In this document: piece after piece, positions 1 to 9,809 of the stretch
How the letters are laid out: each line of letters starts with the position of its first letter
Position numbering within the stretch: position 1 is the stretch's first letter
From: Falsiroseomonas selenitidurans
GTDB lineage: Bacteria; Pseudomonadota; Alphaproteobacteria; Acetobacterales; Acetobacteraceae
DNA length: 47,542 bases
Reading direction: 5' to 3'
NCBI RefSeq assembly: GCF_012103215.1
Contig: NZ_JAAVNE010000042.1
Coordinates: 1 to 47,542, forward strand
The notes under the pieces: model-generated
The model's database searches: none
Told to the model about the DNA's origin: nothing
What the model saw: only the letters and a program-made list of their open reading frames with translations
Made by a program: the position numbers and the translations under genes

Positions 1-1
1 C

Positions 2-82
2 GTGCTGGGCGTTGCCGCGGCGGGGCCGCGCCACGCCGCCGGGCCCTGGTCCCGCTTCAGCCTGCTGGCTGCCGGCGAATGA
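2..82 (+). CDS. C-terminal fragment of an unidentified protein, cut by the window edge
   Basis: An open frame enters from the left edge and stops at TGA 80-82, giving about 26 residues that end in SLLAAGE. The stop overlaps the next start codon as ATGA (79-82), the pattern used throughout this window inside operons, so it is probably a real gene end co-transcribed with the lipoprotein gene that follows. Too little is present to assign a family. Confidence 0.5.
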   Translation: MLGVAAAGPRHAAGPWSRFSLLAAGE

Positions 83-666
83 GGAAGGGCCCCGGCCGCG
101 CGCGCCTCCCCGTGCTCTGGCTGCTGGCGGCAGGCCTGGCAGGCTGCGCCGCGCCGCCCCCGGCCGTGCCGCCGCCGGCGTCGCCGCGCCGTGCCACCCT
201 GCCGCGGCCCCCGCCGGCCGCGCCGCCGGTTGAGGCGGCATGGGAATTCCGTGTCGTCAGCGGCACCTGCACCGCCACGCTGCGGCATCCGGATGCGGTG
301 GTGGAATTCGCCGCCGGCCCGGCACCGATGCTCCGCCTGGCTGCGCGCGGCGTGGCGGAGGGCGCGGCGCGGGTCACCCGGCTCCGCTTCCGGGGCGAGG
401 CTGGCGCGTGGAGCCTGGTGCTGCGGGATGCCCCGGCCACCGAGCGGCGCCTCGATGCCGCGATGGCAGAGCGGCTGCGCGCACTGCTGGCGGGCGGGCG
501 GCTGGGCCTGTCGCGGCAGGATTCGCAGGCGCTGGCGCTCGGCGTGCCGGATTCCGGCGTCTCCGGCCGCGCCTGGTTCGGCTGTGTCGCCGCGTTGCGG
601 CCGGCGCCGGGCGCAGCGCCGGCCAAGGGGCCCGCCGAGGGGCCCGGCGAGGATGCGTCCGGGTGA
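79..666 (+). CDS. small putative lipoprotein
   Basis: This 195-residue protein starts with a lipoprotein signal: basic residues RKGPGRAR, a hydrophobic stretch from about residue 10 to 20, and a lipobox LAGC with the modified cysteine at residue 23. A Pro/Ala-rich linker of about 30 residues follows, typical of a tether to the membrane. The mature domain (about residues 53-175) contains two cysteines, in SGTCTATL and WFGCVAAL, that could form a disulfide in the periplasm. The C-terminus is again Pro/Gly/Ala-rich. I do not recognise the family. The start overlaps the stop of the upstream gene by four bases, which suggests translational coupling. The next gene begins 80 bases downstream and is an ABC binding protein, so a functional link is possible but not shown. 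Confidence 0.75.
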   Translation: MRKGPGRARLPVLWLLAAGLAGCAAPPPAVPPPASPRRATLPRPPPAAPPVEAAWEFRVVSGTCTATLRHPDAVVEFAAGPAPMLRLAARGVAEGAARVTRLRFRGEAGAWSLVLRDAPATERRLDAAMAERLRALLAGGRLGLSRQDSQALALGVPDSGVSGRAWFGCVAALRPAPGAAPAKGPAEGPGEDASG

Positions 667-746
667 TGCTGCACCGCGGTTCCGGCTTGCGGGGATGGGC
701 ATAGGCTGGTCTGATCCACTCGGGACGGCATGAACGGGAGAATGGA

Positions 747-2333
747 ATGCTTCGCAGGACCCTGCTGAAGACAGGCGCGGCCATGGGCGGCGCCGCGGCG
801 TTGCCGCGCGTCTCGGTCGCGCAGCCGGCACGCGTGTTGAAGATGGTGCCGCAGGCCAACCTGACCAGCCTGGACCCGGTCTGGACCACGGCGAACATCA
901 CCCGCAACCACGGCCACATGATCTACGACACGCTCTATGGCCTGGACGCGCAGTTCCGGCCGCAGCCGCAGATGGCGGCGGGGCATGTGGCCGAGGATGG
1001 CGGCAAGCGTGTCGTCATCACGCTGCGCGACGGGCTGAGGTTCCACGACGGCAGCCCGGTGCTGGCGAAGGATGTGGTGGCCAGCGTCAAGCGCTGGATG
1101 CGCCGCAACCCCTTCGGCCAGAAGCTGGCGACGGTGACGGACGAGCTTTCGGCCGATGGCGACAAGAAGGTCGTGTTCCGCCTGAAGCGGCCCTTCCCGG
1201 CGATGTTCGCGGCGCTGGCGCAGGTCTCCAACAGCCCGCCCTTCGTCATGCCGGAACGGCTGGCGATGACGGATGCCTTCACCCAGGTGCGGGAGGCGGT
1301 GGGCAGCGGCCCGTTCCGCTTCAAGCCGGATGAATACAACTCCGGCAGCCTGGCGGTGTATGAGCGCAATGCGGATTACGTGCCGGTCTCCTCCGGCACG
1401 CCCAGCCTGACGGCCGGGCCCAAGGTGGTGCATTTCGACCGCGTCGAGTGGCACATCATCACCGATGCCGCGACCTCTGCCGCCGCCATCCAGACCGGCG
1501 AGATCGACTGGTACGAGCAGCCGCCGCCGGAGATCCAGCAGCTGCTGCGCCGCGACCGCAACGTGAAGATCGAGGCGATCGACCCGCTGCCGCTGACCGG
1601 CATCCTGCGCTTCAACCACCTGCACGCGCCCTTCAACGACAAGAAGATGCGCCAGGCGATCCTGCCGGCGCTGGCGCAGGAGGACTTCATGCAGGCCGTG
1701 GTCGGCACCGACCCGGCGAACTACCAGACCGGCGTCGGCTTCTTCACGCCCGGCACGCCGCTGGCCAATGACGCGGGGATGGGCCCGCTGACCGGGCCGC
1801 GCAGCCTGGACCGCGCCAAGGCGCTGATGCGGGAGGCCGGCTACACCAACCAGCCGATGCGCCTGATCGGGCCGACCGACATCCTGGCACCCTCCGCCAT
1901 GACGCAGGTGGGCGCCGACCTGGTGCGCCGGCTGGGCTTCAATGCCGACATCGCCCTGGCCGACTGGGGCACGGTGGTGCAGCGCCGCACCTCGCGCGAG
2001 CCGTTGGACAAGGGCGGCTGGAGCATGCTCTTCACCGCCTTCTCCTCCTTCGACTTCGCCACCCCCGCGGCGCACTACCCGCTGCGCGGCAACGGCACCA
2101 GCGCCTGGTTCGGCTGGCCCAGCATCCCGAAGCTGGAGGAGCTGCGCGACGCCTGGTTCGAGGCTCCGGACCTCGCCACCGAGCAGCGCCTGGCGCGGGA
2201 GATGCAGACCGTGGCGATGGACGAGCTGCCTTATGTGCCGGTCGGCGCCTACAAGTCGCTGACCGCGCTGCGCAGCAACCTGGTGGACCGCGTCTCCGGC
2301 CTCGCGCTGTTCTGGGGCATCCGACGGAGCTGA
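747..2333 (+). CDS. ABC transporter substrate-binding protein, family 5 (first of three paralogues)
   Basis: This 528-residue periplasmic binding protein belongs to the family-5 (peptide/opine/nickel, SBP_bac_5) group. The N-terminus has a twin-arginine-like signal (RRTLLKTG) followed by an Ala-rich hydrophobic segment and probable cleavage after VSVAQ. Family features include NLTSLDPVWTT near residue 35, a YDTLYG segment, the LRDGLRFHDG motif typical of DppA/OppA proteins, and VGSGPFRF near residue 190. The length is normal for the family. Two further paralogues follow (2433-4013 and 4207-5808), sharing the PQ-NL---DP opening, GSGPF and the DWGT region. It probably delivers ligand to the permease and ATPase genes downstream. 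The ligand cannot be read from sequence. A perfect hairpin directly follows the stop codon. Confidence 0.93.
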   Translation: MLRRTLLKTGAAMGGAAALPRVSVAQPARVLKMVPQANLTSLDPVWTTANITRNHGHMIYDTLYGLDAQFRPQPQMAAGHVAEDGGKRVVITLRDGLRFHDGSPVLAKDVVASVKRWMRRNPFGQKLATVTDELSADGDKKVVFRLKRPFPAMFAALAQVSNSPPFVMPERLAMTDAFTQVREAVGSGPFRFKPDEYNSGSLAVYERNADYVPVSSGTPSLTAGPKVVHFDRVEWHIITDAATSAAAIQTGEIDWYEQPPPEIQQLLRRDRNVKIEAIDPLPLTGILRFNHLHAPFNDKKMRQAILPALAQEDFMQAVVGTDPANYQTGVGFFTPGTPLANDAGMGPLTGPRSLDRAKALMREAGYTNQPMRLIGPTDILAPSAMTQVGADLVRRLGFNADIALADWGTVVQRRTSREPLDKGGWSMLFTAFSSFDFATPAAHYPLRGNGTSAWFGWPSIPKLEELRDAWFEAPDLATEQRLAREMQTVAMDELPYVPVGAYKSLTALRSNLVDRVSGLALFWGIRRS

Positions 2334-2338
2334 CGCAC

Positions 2339-2366
2339 CGGCCCGCCCGGTTCGCCGGGCGGGCCG
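2339..2366 (+). terminator. 12-bp GC hairpin with TTCG tetraloop after the first binding-protein gene
   Basis: Bases 2339-2350 pair perfectly with 2355-2366 around a TTCG loop, five bases after the stop codon of the first binding-protein gene. The following bases are pyrimidine-rich (GCCTTCCTTCC) without a clean T-run. It could be a partial terminator or a stabilising 3' end that raises binding-protein mRNA over downstream genes, a common arrangement in ABC importer operons. Confidence 0.6.
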
Positions 2367-2432
2367 CCTTCCTTCCTGCGGCGCCGGGGGGCGGCGCAGA
2401 TCCGGCATTATTGAGAGCAAGGAACCTTCGGC

Positions 2433-4013
2433 ATGATCGGTCGGCGTGGCGTATTGGCGGCTTCGGCCGCCGCGATGGTCGCACCCAGCGTGGTCTCGGC
2501 GCAGGGCGGCGTGGAGCGCACGCTGCGGGTGATCCCGCAGGCCAACCTCACCTCGGTGGACCCGGTCTGGACCACCGCCGTGGTGACCCGCAACCACGCC
2601 TTCATGATCTACGACCAGATCTGCGCGCAGGACAGCAAGGGCGAGATCCAGCCGCAGATGGCCGAAGGCTGGACCATCGCGGATGACCAGCTTTCCTGGA
2701 CCTTCACGCTGCGCGAGGGCCTGGCCTTCCATGACGGCGAACGCGTGCTGGCCAAGGACGCCGTCGCGTCCATCAAGCGCTGGGCGCGGCGCGACCCCTT
2801 CATGCAGGTGCTGATCGGCAATGTGGCGGAGGTGGAGGCGCTGGACGACCGCCGCTTCCGCTTCCGCCTGCATCGCCCGGTGCCGCTGCTGAGCATGGCG
2901 CTGGGGCAGACGCAGTTCCCCTGCTTCGTCATGCCGGAACGCATCGCCAGCACGGACGCCTTCACGCAGATCCGCGAAACCGTGGGCAGCGGGCCGTTCC
3001 GCTTCATCGCCGGGGAGTGGAACCCGGGCCAGCGCGCGGTCTGGGCGAAGAACGAGCGCTACGTGCCGCGCCAGGGCGCGGTGGACGGGCTGGCCGGTGG
3101 CCGCGTGCCGAAGATCGACCGGATCGAATGGACCATCATCACCGACCCCGCGACCAGCGCCAATGCGATGAGCCAGGGCGAGCAGGATTACTGGGAATAC
3201 CCGCTGCACGACCTGCTGCCGCTGCTGCGCCGGAACCGCGAGGTGGTGGTGCAGCAGCGGCTGCTGGATGGCACCTACGGCGTCTGCCGCTTCAACACGC
3301 TGCAGCCGCCCTTCAACAACCCGGCGATCCGCCGCGCCGTCGCGATGGCGGTCGACCAGCGCGACTACCTGCGCGCCGTCGCCGGCGAGGACCCGGCGGG
3401 CTGGGGCGTCTGCGAGGGCGTCTTCACCTGTGGCACGGCGCTGGCCAATGAATCCGGCAGCGAGATCCTGAAGACCCGCAGCATCGAGCGCGCGAAGCAG
3501 GCGCTGGTGGCGGCCGGCTACAAGGGCGAGAAGGTGGTGCTGATCGCGCCCGGCGACTACCCGCAGATCAACGCGCTGTCGCTGGTGACGGCGGACCTGC
3601 TGCAGCGCATCGGCATGAATGTGGAATTCGTCTCCACCGACTGGGGCACGCTGATCCAGCGCCGCGCGAGCAAGGAGCCGGTGGAGCGCGGCGGGTGGAG
3701 CGTGTTCCACACCACCTCCTCCGGCCAGGCGCTGTCGCTGCCGGTCTACCATCTGTTCCTGCGCGCCAATGCGGCGAGTGCCTGGTTCGGCTGGCCGGAC
3801 GAGCCGGCGATCGAGCAGCTGCGGCGCGAATGGGTGCAAACCGGGGACCCGGCGGAAAGCCGGCGCATCGCCGAGCAGCTGAACGCCAAGGCGCTGGAAT
3901 CGATGTACTACATCCCGCTCGGCTTCTACTGGCAGCCCAGCGCCTGGCGCCGCAATGTCACCGGCGTGTTCCGCGCGCCGGCCACCGTATTCTGGAACAT
4001 CGGCAAGGGCTGA
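2433..4013 (+). CDS. ABC transporter substrate-binding protein, family 5 (second of three paralogues)
   Basis: This 526-residue protein has the same architecture as the first paralogue. It has an RR-containing export signal (IGRRGVLAAS) with probable cleavage after VVSAQ, then PQANLTSVDPVWTT, the LREGLAFHDGE motif and TVGSGPFRF. The C-terminal half carries the STDWGTLIQRRASKEP segment and ends in a WNIGKG-type tail. The two mature proteins are visibly homologous but diverge at many positions, so they may have different ligand preferences. ATG 2433 lies about 10 bases after AAGGAA, a plausible ribosome site. A 193-base spacer separates it from the third paralogue. That spacer is GC-rich and shows no recognisable element apart from a purine-rich GGACAAGGGG just before the next start. 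Confidence 0.93.
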   Translation: MIGRRGVLAASAAAMVAPSVVSAQGGVERTLRVIPQANLTSVDPVWTTAVVTRNHAFMIYDQICAQDSKGEIQPQMAEGWTIADDQLSWTFTLREGLAFHDGERVLAKDAVASIKRWARRDPFMQVLIGNVAEVEALDDRRFRFRLHRPVPLLSMALGQTQFPCFVMPERIASTDAFTQIRETVGSGPFRFIAGEWNPGQRAVWAKNERYVPRQGAVDGLAGGRVPKIDRIEWTIITDPATSANAMSQGEQDYWEYPLHDLLPLLRRNREVVVQQRLLDGTYGVCRFNTLQPPFNNPAIRRAVAMAVDQRDYLRAVAGEDPAGWGVCEGVFTCGTALANESGSEILKTRSIERAKQALVAAGYKGEKVVLIAPGDYPQINALSLVTADLLQRIGMNVEFVSTDWGTLIQRRASKEPVERGGWSVFHTTSSGQALSLPVYHLFLRANAASAWFGWPDEPAIEQLRREWVQTGDPAESRRIAEQLNAKALESMYYIPLGFYWQPSAWRRNVTGVFRAPATVFWNIGKG

Positions 4014-4206
4014 ACCCCGCGCAGGGCGGCGGGGCAGGGGGTCTCGCCGCCCGCCGCCAGCTGGCGCGCCACGTCTGGCACGGCGTGTGCACCGCAACCG
4101 TCCCGGGCGCGCAACCCGCCGATGCCCGGTGGGGGATGCTGGCGCGCCGCTCAGGGATAAGGCAGTCTGCCCGGAATAAGGGCGGCTGGGGACAAGGGGT
4201 TTCAGA

Positions 4207-5808
4207 ATGGATCGCAGGTCACTTCTCAAGGCCGGCCTCGCCGCCGGCACCGTCGCCGCTTCGGGCGGCATCGCGGCGCCGGCCTTCTCGCAGGGCAATG
4301 CGCGCACGCTGCGCTTCGTGCCGCAATCGAACCTGGCGAATTTCGACCCGATCTGGGGCACGCAGTATGTCGTGCGCAACGCCTCCGCCATGGTGTGGGA
4401 CACGCTGTACGGCGTGAACGACCAGCTGGTGCCGCAGCCGCAGATGGTGGAAGGCGAGACGGTCTCCGCCGACGGCCTGACCTGGACCTTCAAGCTGCGC
4501 GCCGGCCTGCGCTTCCATGACGGCGAGCCGGTGCGCGCCAAGGACGTTGTCGCCTCCATCACGCGCTGGATGCCGCGCGACCCGATGGGCCAGATGGTCA
4601 AGGCGATCCAGAAGGAACTGGTGGCGGTGGACGACACCACCTTCCGCTGGGTGCTCGGCAGCCCTTACCCCAAGCTGAAGTATGCGCTGGGCAAGACCAA
4701 CACGCCGATCTGCTTCATCATGCCGGAGCGGATCGCCACGAAGTTCGACAGCTTCACGCAGATCACGGAATATGTCGGCTCCGGCCCGATGAAGTTCGTG
4801 AAGGAAGCCTGGGTGCCCGGCGCGTCCGCCGTGTTCCAGAAGTTCGACCAGTATGTGCCGCGCAGCGAGCCGGCGAGCTGGCTGGCCGGCGGCAAGCGGA
4901 TGCTGGTGGACCGCGTCGAATGGGTGGTGATGCCGGACCCGGCGACCGCCGCCGCCGCGCTGCAGAACGGCGAGGTGGATTGGTGGGAGAATCCGATCAG
5001 CGACCTGGTGCCGCTGATGCGCCGCAACCGGAACATCGCCGTCGATATCGCGGACCCGCTGGGCAATATCGGCAGCTTCCGCATGAACCACCTGCACAAG
5101 CCCTTCAATTCCAAGAAGGTCCGCCAGGCGGTGCTGGCCGCGATGAGCCAGGAAGACTACATGCGCGCCATCGTCGGCACGGACGATGCGCTGTGGAAGG
5201 CGCTGCCCGGCTTCTTCACCCCGGGCACCCCGCTCTACACGGAAGCCGGCGGCGACATCCTGAAGGGTGATCGCAACATGGATCGCGCCAAGCGCCTGCT
5301 CGCCGAAGGCGGCTACAACAACGAGCCGGTGATCTGCATCGTCGCGCAGGACCAGCCCATCACCAAGGCCCAGGGCGACATCACGGCGGACCTGCTGAAG
5401 CGCATGGGCATGAACGTCGATTTCGTGGCGACGGACTGGGGCACCACGGGCCAGCGCCGCGCCATGAAGAACGCGCCGGAATCCGGCGGCTGGGGCATGT
5501 TCCACACCTGGCACGCCGGCGCGGACTGCGTGAACCCGGCGGCCTACAACGCGCTGCGCGGCACCGGGCAGCAGGCCTGGTTCGGCTGGCCGGAATCGAA
5601 GGGCGTCGAGGACGGCGTCACCGAATGGTTCTCGGCGCCGAACGTGGCGGCGGAGAAGGCGGCGATGGACAAGATCAATGCCGCCGCGATCGACGACGTG
5701 GTCTATGCGCCGACCGGCTTCTTCCTGAGCTACACCGCCTGGCGCCGCAACGTCAGCGGCATCGCCAAGGGCCCGCTGCCCTTCTTCTGGGGCGTCGGGA
5801 AGGCCTGA
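4207..5808 (+). CDS. ABC transporter substrate-binding protein, family 5 (third of three paralogues)
   Basis: This 533-residue binding protein opens with a good twin-arginine-like motif (DRRSLLKAG) and an Ala/Gly-rich hydrophobic segment, with probable cleavage after PAFSQ. Family landmarks are NLANFDPIWGT, WDTLYGV, LRAGLRFHDGEP and YVGSGPMKF. It is the closest of the three to the permease genes and shares their transcription unit, separated only by a perfect hairpin (5818-5845). In oligopeptide importers the binding protein adjacent to the permeases is usually the main one, so this is the best candidate for the primary receptor, with the two upstream copies widening the ligand range. That ranking is inference only. 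Confidence 0.93.
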   Translation: MDRRSLLKAGLAAGTVAASGGIAAPAFSQGNARTLRFVPQSNLANFDPIWGTQYVVRNASAMVWDTLYGVNDQLVPQPQMVEGETVSADGLTWTFKLRAGLRFHDGEPVRAKDVVASITRWMPRDPMGQMVKAIQKELVAVDDTTFRWVLGSPYPKLKYALGKTNTPICFIMPERIATKFDSFTQITEYVGSGPMKFVKEAWVPGASAVFQKFDQYVPRSEPASWLAGGKRMLVDRVEWVVMPDPATAAAALQNGEVDWWENPISDLVPLMRRNRNIAVDIADPLGNIGSFRMNHLHKPFNSKKVRQAVLAAMSQEDYMRAIVGTDDALWKALPGFFTPGTPLYTEAGGDILKGDRNMDRAKRLLAEGGYNNEPVICIVAQDQPITKAQGDITADLLKRMGMNVDFVATDWGTTGQRRAMKNAPESGGWGMFHTWHAGADCVNPAAYNALRGTGQQAWFGWPESKGVEDGVTEWFSAPNVAAEKAAMDKINAAAIDDVVYAPTGFFLSYTAWRRNVSGIAKGPLPFFWGVGKA

Positions 5809-5817
5809 CCCCACTTC

Positions 5818-5845
5818 GCCGGACCGGCCGCCTGGCCGGTCCGGC
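5818..5845 (+). terminator. 12-bp hairpin between binding-protein and permease genes
   Basis: Bases 5818-5829 pair perfectly with 5834-5845 around the loop GCCT, ten bases after the stop codon of the third binding protein and 32 bases before the permease start. There is no T-run, so complete termination is unlikely. The likely role is to protect the upstream message from 3' decay or to reduce read-through, giving more binding protein than membrane subunits. Confidence 0.55.
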
Positions 5846-5877
5846 CGAAAAGCTGATCTGAAAGGTCTGAAGCGCGG

Positions 5878-6819
5878 ATGTTTGCTTACGTAGTCCGAAG
5901 AGTCCTCGCCACCATCCCCGTCATGGCGATCGTGGCGCTGTTCGTCTTTTCCCTGCTCTACATCGCGCCGGGCGACCCGGCGGCGGTGATCGCGGGCGAC
6001 CAGGCGACACCGGACGATGTGGAGCGCATCCGCGCGAGCCTGGGCCTCGACCGCCCCTACCTGGTGCGCTTCGGCGCCTGGGTGTGGGACATCATGCGTG
6101 GCGACCTCGGCGTGTCGATCTTCACCAACCTGCCGGTCAGCACCATGATCCGGCAGCGCATCGAGCCGACGCTGTCGCTGATGGTGGTGACGCTGATCCT
6201 GGCCGTGTCCATCGCCGTGCCGATGGGCGTGGTGGCGGCCTGGCGCCAGGGCACCTGGATCGACCGCGCGGTGATGGCCTTCGCCGTGCTGGGCTTTTCC
6301 GTGCCGGTCTTCGTCGTCGGCTATGTGCTGGCCTATTTCTTCGCGCTGGAGTGGGACCTGCTGCCGGTGCAGGGCTACACGCCCTTCGCCCGCGGCTTCT
6401 GGCCCTGGCTCGAGAACCTGATCCTGCCGGCCATCGCGCTGGGCAGCGTCTACATCGCGCTGATCGCCCGCATCACCCGCGCGACGATGCTGGAGGTGCT
6501 GCAGCAGGACTACATCCGCACGGCGCGCGCCAAGGGCCTGAACCAGGGCGGCATCCTGTTCCTGCATGCGCTGAAGAATGCCGCGGTGCCGATCATCACC
6601 GTCATCGGCATCGGCATCGCGCTGCTGATCGGCGGCGCGGTGGTGACGGAAAGCGTCTTCGCCATCCCCGGCCTCGGCCGGCTGACGGTGGATGCCATCC
6701 TGCGGCGCGACTACCCGGTGATCCAGGGCGTCGTGCTGCTGTTCAGCTTCGTCTATGTGCTGGTGAACCTGGCCATCGACCTCGCCTATACCCTGTTCGA
6801 CCCGAGGATCCGGTATTGA
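5878..6819 (+). CDS. ABC transporter permease, DppB/OppB type
   Basis: This 313-residue inner-membrane protein is the first of the two permease subunits of the peptide-type importer. It begins MFAYVVRRVLATIPVM, the usual DppB opening with one helix at residues 9-30. The periplasmic loop contains APGDPAAVIAG and the ASLGLDRPYLVRFG segment typical of the family. About five more helices follow. The EAA-type ATPase-contact loop is visible as DYIRTARAKGLNQG near residue 210. The protein ends LAYTLFDPRIRY, a characteristic family C-terminus. Its stop codon overlaps the probable TTG start of the partner permease. Confidence 0.95.
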   Translation: MFAYVVRRVLATIPVMAIVALFVFSLLYIAPGDPAAVIAGDQATPDDVERIRASLGLDRPYLVRFGAWVWDIMRGDLGVSIFTNLPVSTMIRQRIEPTLSLMVVTLILAVSIAVPMGVVAAWRQGTWIDRAVMAFAVLGFSVPVFVVGYVLAYFFALEWDLLPVQGYTPFARGFWPWLENLILPAIALGSVYIALIARITRATMLEVLQQDYIRTARAKGLNQGGILFLHALKNAAVPIITVIGIGIALLIGGAVVTESVFAIPGLGRLTVDAILRRDYPVIQGVVLLFSFVYVLVNLAIDLAYTLFDPRIRY

Positions 6820-7748
6820 GCTCCATCGTGATGGGCGGCGGTTCCGCCGCCAGTCTTCCGCCCGGCGTCAATGCCGCCGTGCCGATGCAGGACATCATGC
6901 CGCCGGTGAAGCCGAAGAAGGGCGTGATCGGCTTCCTGCGCCGCAACCCGACGATCGCGATCGGCGGCTTCCTGGTGCTGCTGATGGTGTGCATCGCCAT
7001 CTTCGCGCCCTTCCTGTTCACCAAGGACCCGACCGCGCTGGCGCCGGCGCTGCGCACGCGCGAGCCTTCCGCGCGCTTCTGGTTCGGCAGCGACATGCTG
7101 GGCCGCGACATCTACTCCCGCGTGCTGTACGGCGCGCGCGTCTCGCTCACCGTCGGCTTCGCGGTGGCGATCTGCGCTTCCGCCATCGGGCTGTTCATCG
7201 GCCTGGTCTCCGGCTTCATCCGGGTGGCGGACAGCATCATCATGCGGATCATGGACGGCATGATGTCCATCCCCTCCATCCTGCTGGCGATCGCGCTGAT
7301 GGCGCTGACCCGCGGCAGCGTGGGCAATGTGGTGCTGGCCATCACGGTGGCGGAGATCCCGCGCGTGTCGCGCCTGGTGCGCGGCGTGGTGCTGTCGCTG
7401 CGCGAACAGCCCTATGTGGATGCCGCCGTGGCCTCCGGCACGCGGACGCCGATGATCATCATCCGCCACATCCTGCCGAACACGCTGGCGCCGCTGACCG
7501 TGCAGGCCACCTATATCTGCGCCAGCGCCATGATCACGGAGGCGATCCTGTCCTTCATCGGGGCCGGGACGCCGCCCATCATCCCCTCCTGGGGCAACAT
7601 CATGGCGGAGGGCCGGGCGCTGTGGCAGGTGAAGCCGTACATCGTCTTTTTCCCCGCCATTTTCCTGTCCATCACCGTGCTCGCGGTGAACCTGCTGGGT
7701 GACGGGCTGCGCGATGCGCTCGATCCGCGCATGGCGAAGAGGCTGTAG
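6816..7748 (+). CDS. ABC transporter permease, DppC/OppC type
   Basis: This is the second permease subunit, 310 residues from the start chosen here. The longer open frame reaching back to 6084 lies antiphase inside the DppB gene and is not real. TTG 6816 overlaps the DppB stop as TTGA and has GAGGA at 6804-6808 seven bases upstream, whereas ATG 6831 (305 residues) has no visible ribosome site. ATG 6831 remains the main alternative. Family features are FLRRNPTIAIGG leading into helix 1, then FGSDMLGRDIYSRVLYGARVS, a DppC hallmark. The EAA loop reads EQPYVDAAVASG. The C-terminus LLGDGLRDALDPRM is typical. It pairs with DppB to form the channel. Confidence 0.93.
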   Translation: MSSIVMGGGSAASLPPGVNAAVPMQDIMPPVKPKKGVIGFLRRNPTIAIGGFLVLLMVCIAIFAPFLFTKDPTALAPALRTREPSARFWFGSDMLGRDIYSRVLYGARVSLTVGFAVAICASAIGLFIGLVSGFIRVADSIIMRIMDGMMSIPSILLAIALMALTRGSVGNVVLAITVAEIPRVSRLVRGVVLSLREQPYVDAAVASGTRTPMIIIRHILPNTLAPLTVQATYICASAMITEAILSFIGAGTPPIIPSWGNIMAEGRALWQVKPYIVFFPAIFLSITVLAVNLLGDGLRDALDPRMAKRL

Positions 7749-7753
7749 ACACC

Positions 7754-8742
<989 letters not shown>

Positions 8743-8746
<4 letters not shown>

Positions 8747-9789
8747 GCACCGCCCCCCTGTTGCAGGTCAACGACCTGAAGAAGCACTTCCCGATCCATG
8801 GCGGGTTCTTCGGCGGCGTCACCGCCAAGGTCTATGCGGTGGACGGCATCTCCTTCGACATCGCGAAGGGGGAGACGCTGTCGCTGGTGGGCGAATCCGG
8901 CTGCGGCAAATCCACCGTCGGCAAGGCGCTGCTGCGGCTGTTCCCGCTGACCGATGGCCAGGTGATCCTGGACGGCACCCGCATCGACGACATGCCCGGC
9001 GGCACGCTGCGGCCGCTGCGGCGCCGCATGCAGGTGGTGTTCCAGGACCCCTTCAGCAGCCTGAACCCGCGCATGCGGGTGCGCGACATCCTGGCCGAGC
9101 CGATCCGCAATTTCGGCCTGTCCAAAAGCTCGGCCGACCTGGAGGCGCGGCTTTCGGCGCTGATGGACAAGGTGCGCCTGCCGCGTGATGCGGTGAACCG
9201 CTGGCCGCATGAATTCTCCGGCGGCCAGCGCCAGCGCATCGGCATCGCCCGCGCCCTGGCCGGCGAGCCGGACCTGATCATCTGCGACGAGGCGGTCTCG
9301 GCGCTGGACGTCTCGGTAAAGGCGCAGATCGTCAACCTGCTGCAGGATTTGCAGGCGGAGCTTGGCCTGGCGATGCTGTTCATCAGCCACGACCTGGCGA
9401 TCGTGGAGCACATGACGCACCGGGTGGCGGTGATGTATCTCGGCAAGATCGTGGAGGTGGCGCCGCGGCGCAGCCTGTTCGGCGCGCCGAAGCACCCCTA
9501 CACGGAAGCCCTTCTGTCCGCCGTGCCGCAGCCGACGCCGGGCATCCAGCGCCAGCGCATCATCCTGAAGGGCGATGTGCCGAGCCCGATCAACCCGCCC
9601 AAGGGCTGCCGCTTCCACACCCGCTGCCCCTACGCCTTCGACCGCTGCCGGACGGAGGAGCCGGCGCTGCGCCCGGTGGCGGATGCGCTGGGGGAGGGGC
9701 ATGTCGCCGCCTGCCACCTGCACGACCGCCCGGCCGCGGACAATCCGCTGGCCGGCGCCAAGGGCGCGGCGCTGCTGGCGGTTGGCTGA
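8743..9789 (+). CDS. ABC transporter ATP-binding protein, DppF/OppF type
   Basis: This 348-residue second ATPase subunit has the DppF-type opening LKKHFPIHGGFFGG, Walker A GESGCGKSTVGKALL, the Q-loop region VFQDPFSSLNPRM, signature FSGGQRQRIGIARAL, Walker B IICDEAVSALDVSVKAQ and H-loop SHDLAIV. The C-terminal domain holds GCRFHTRCPYAFDRC, the cysteine-rich element shared with DppD. The start overlaps the stop of the previous gene by four bases. It closes the importer gene set (three binding proteins, two permeases, two ATPases). The GH19-type gene starts 20 bases downstream and may be co-transcribed. Confidence 0.95.
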
Positions 9790-9809
9790 AAGGTGGCGGG
9801 GCGGGACGG

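Noticed and set aside
57..4640. Minus-strand open frame of 1527 codons over the binding-protein genes
   Set aside because: It is antisense to three well-supported genes, contains repeated His/Arg/Gln-rich nonsense composition and no domain. It is a GC-rich third-position shadow.
6084..7748. A 554-codon plus-strand frame as one long permease
   Set aside because: Its first 244 codons are out of frame inside the DppB gene. Only the part after about 6816 is the real DppC.
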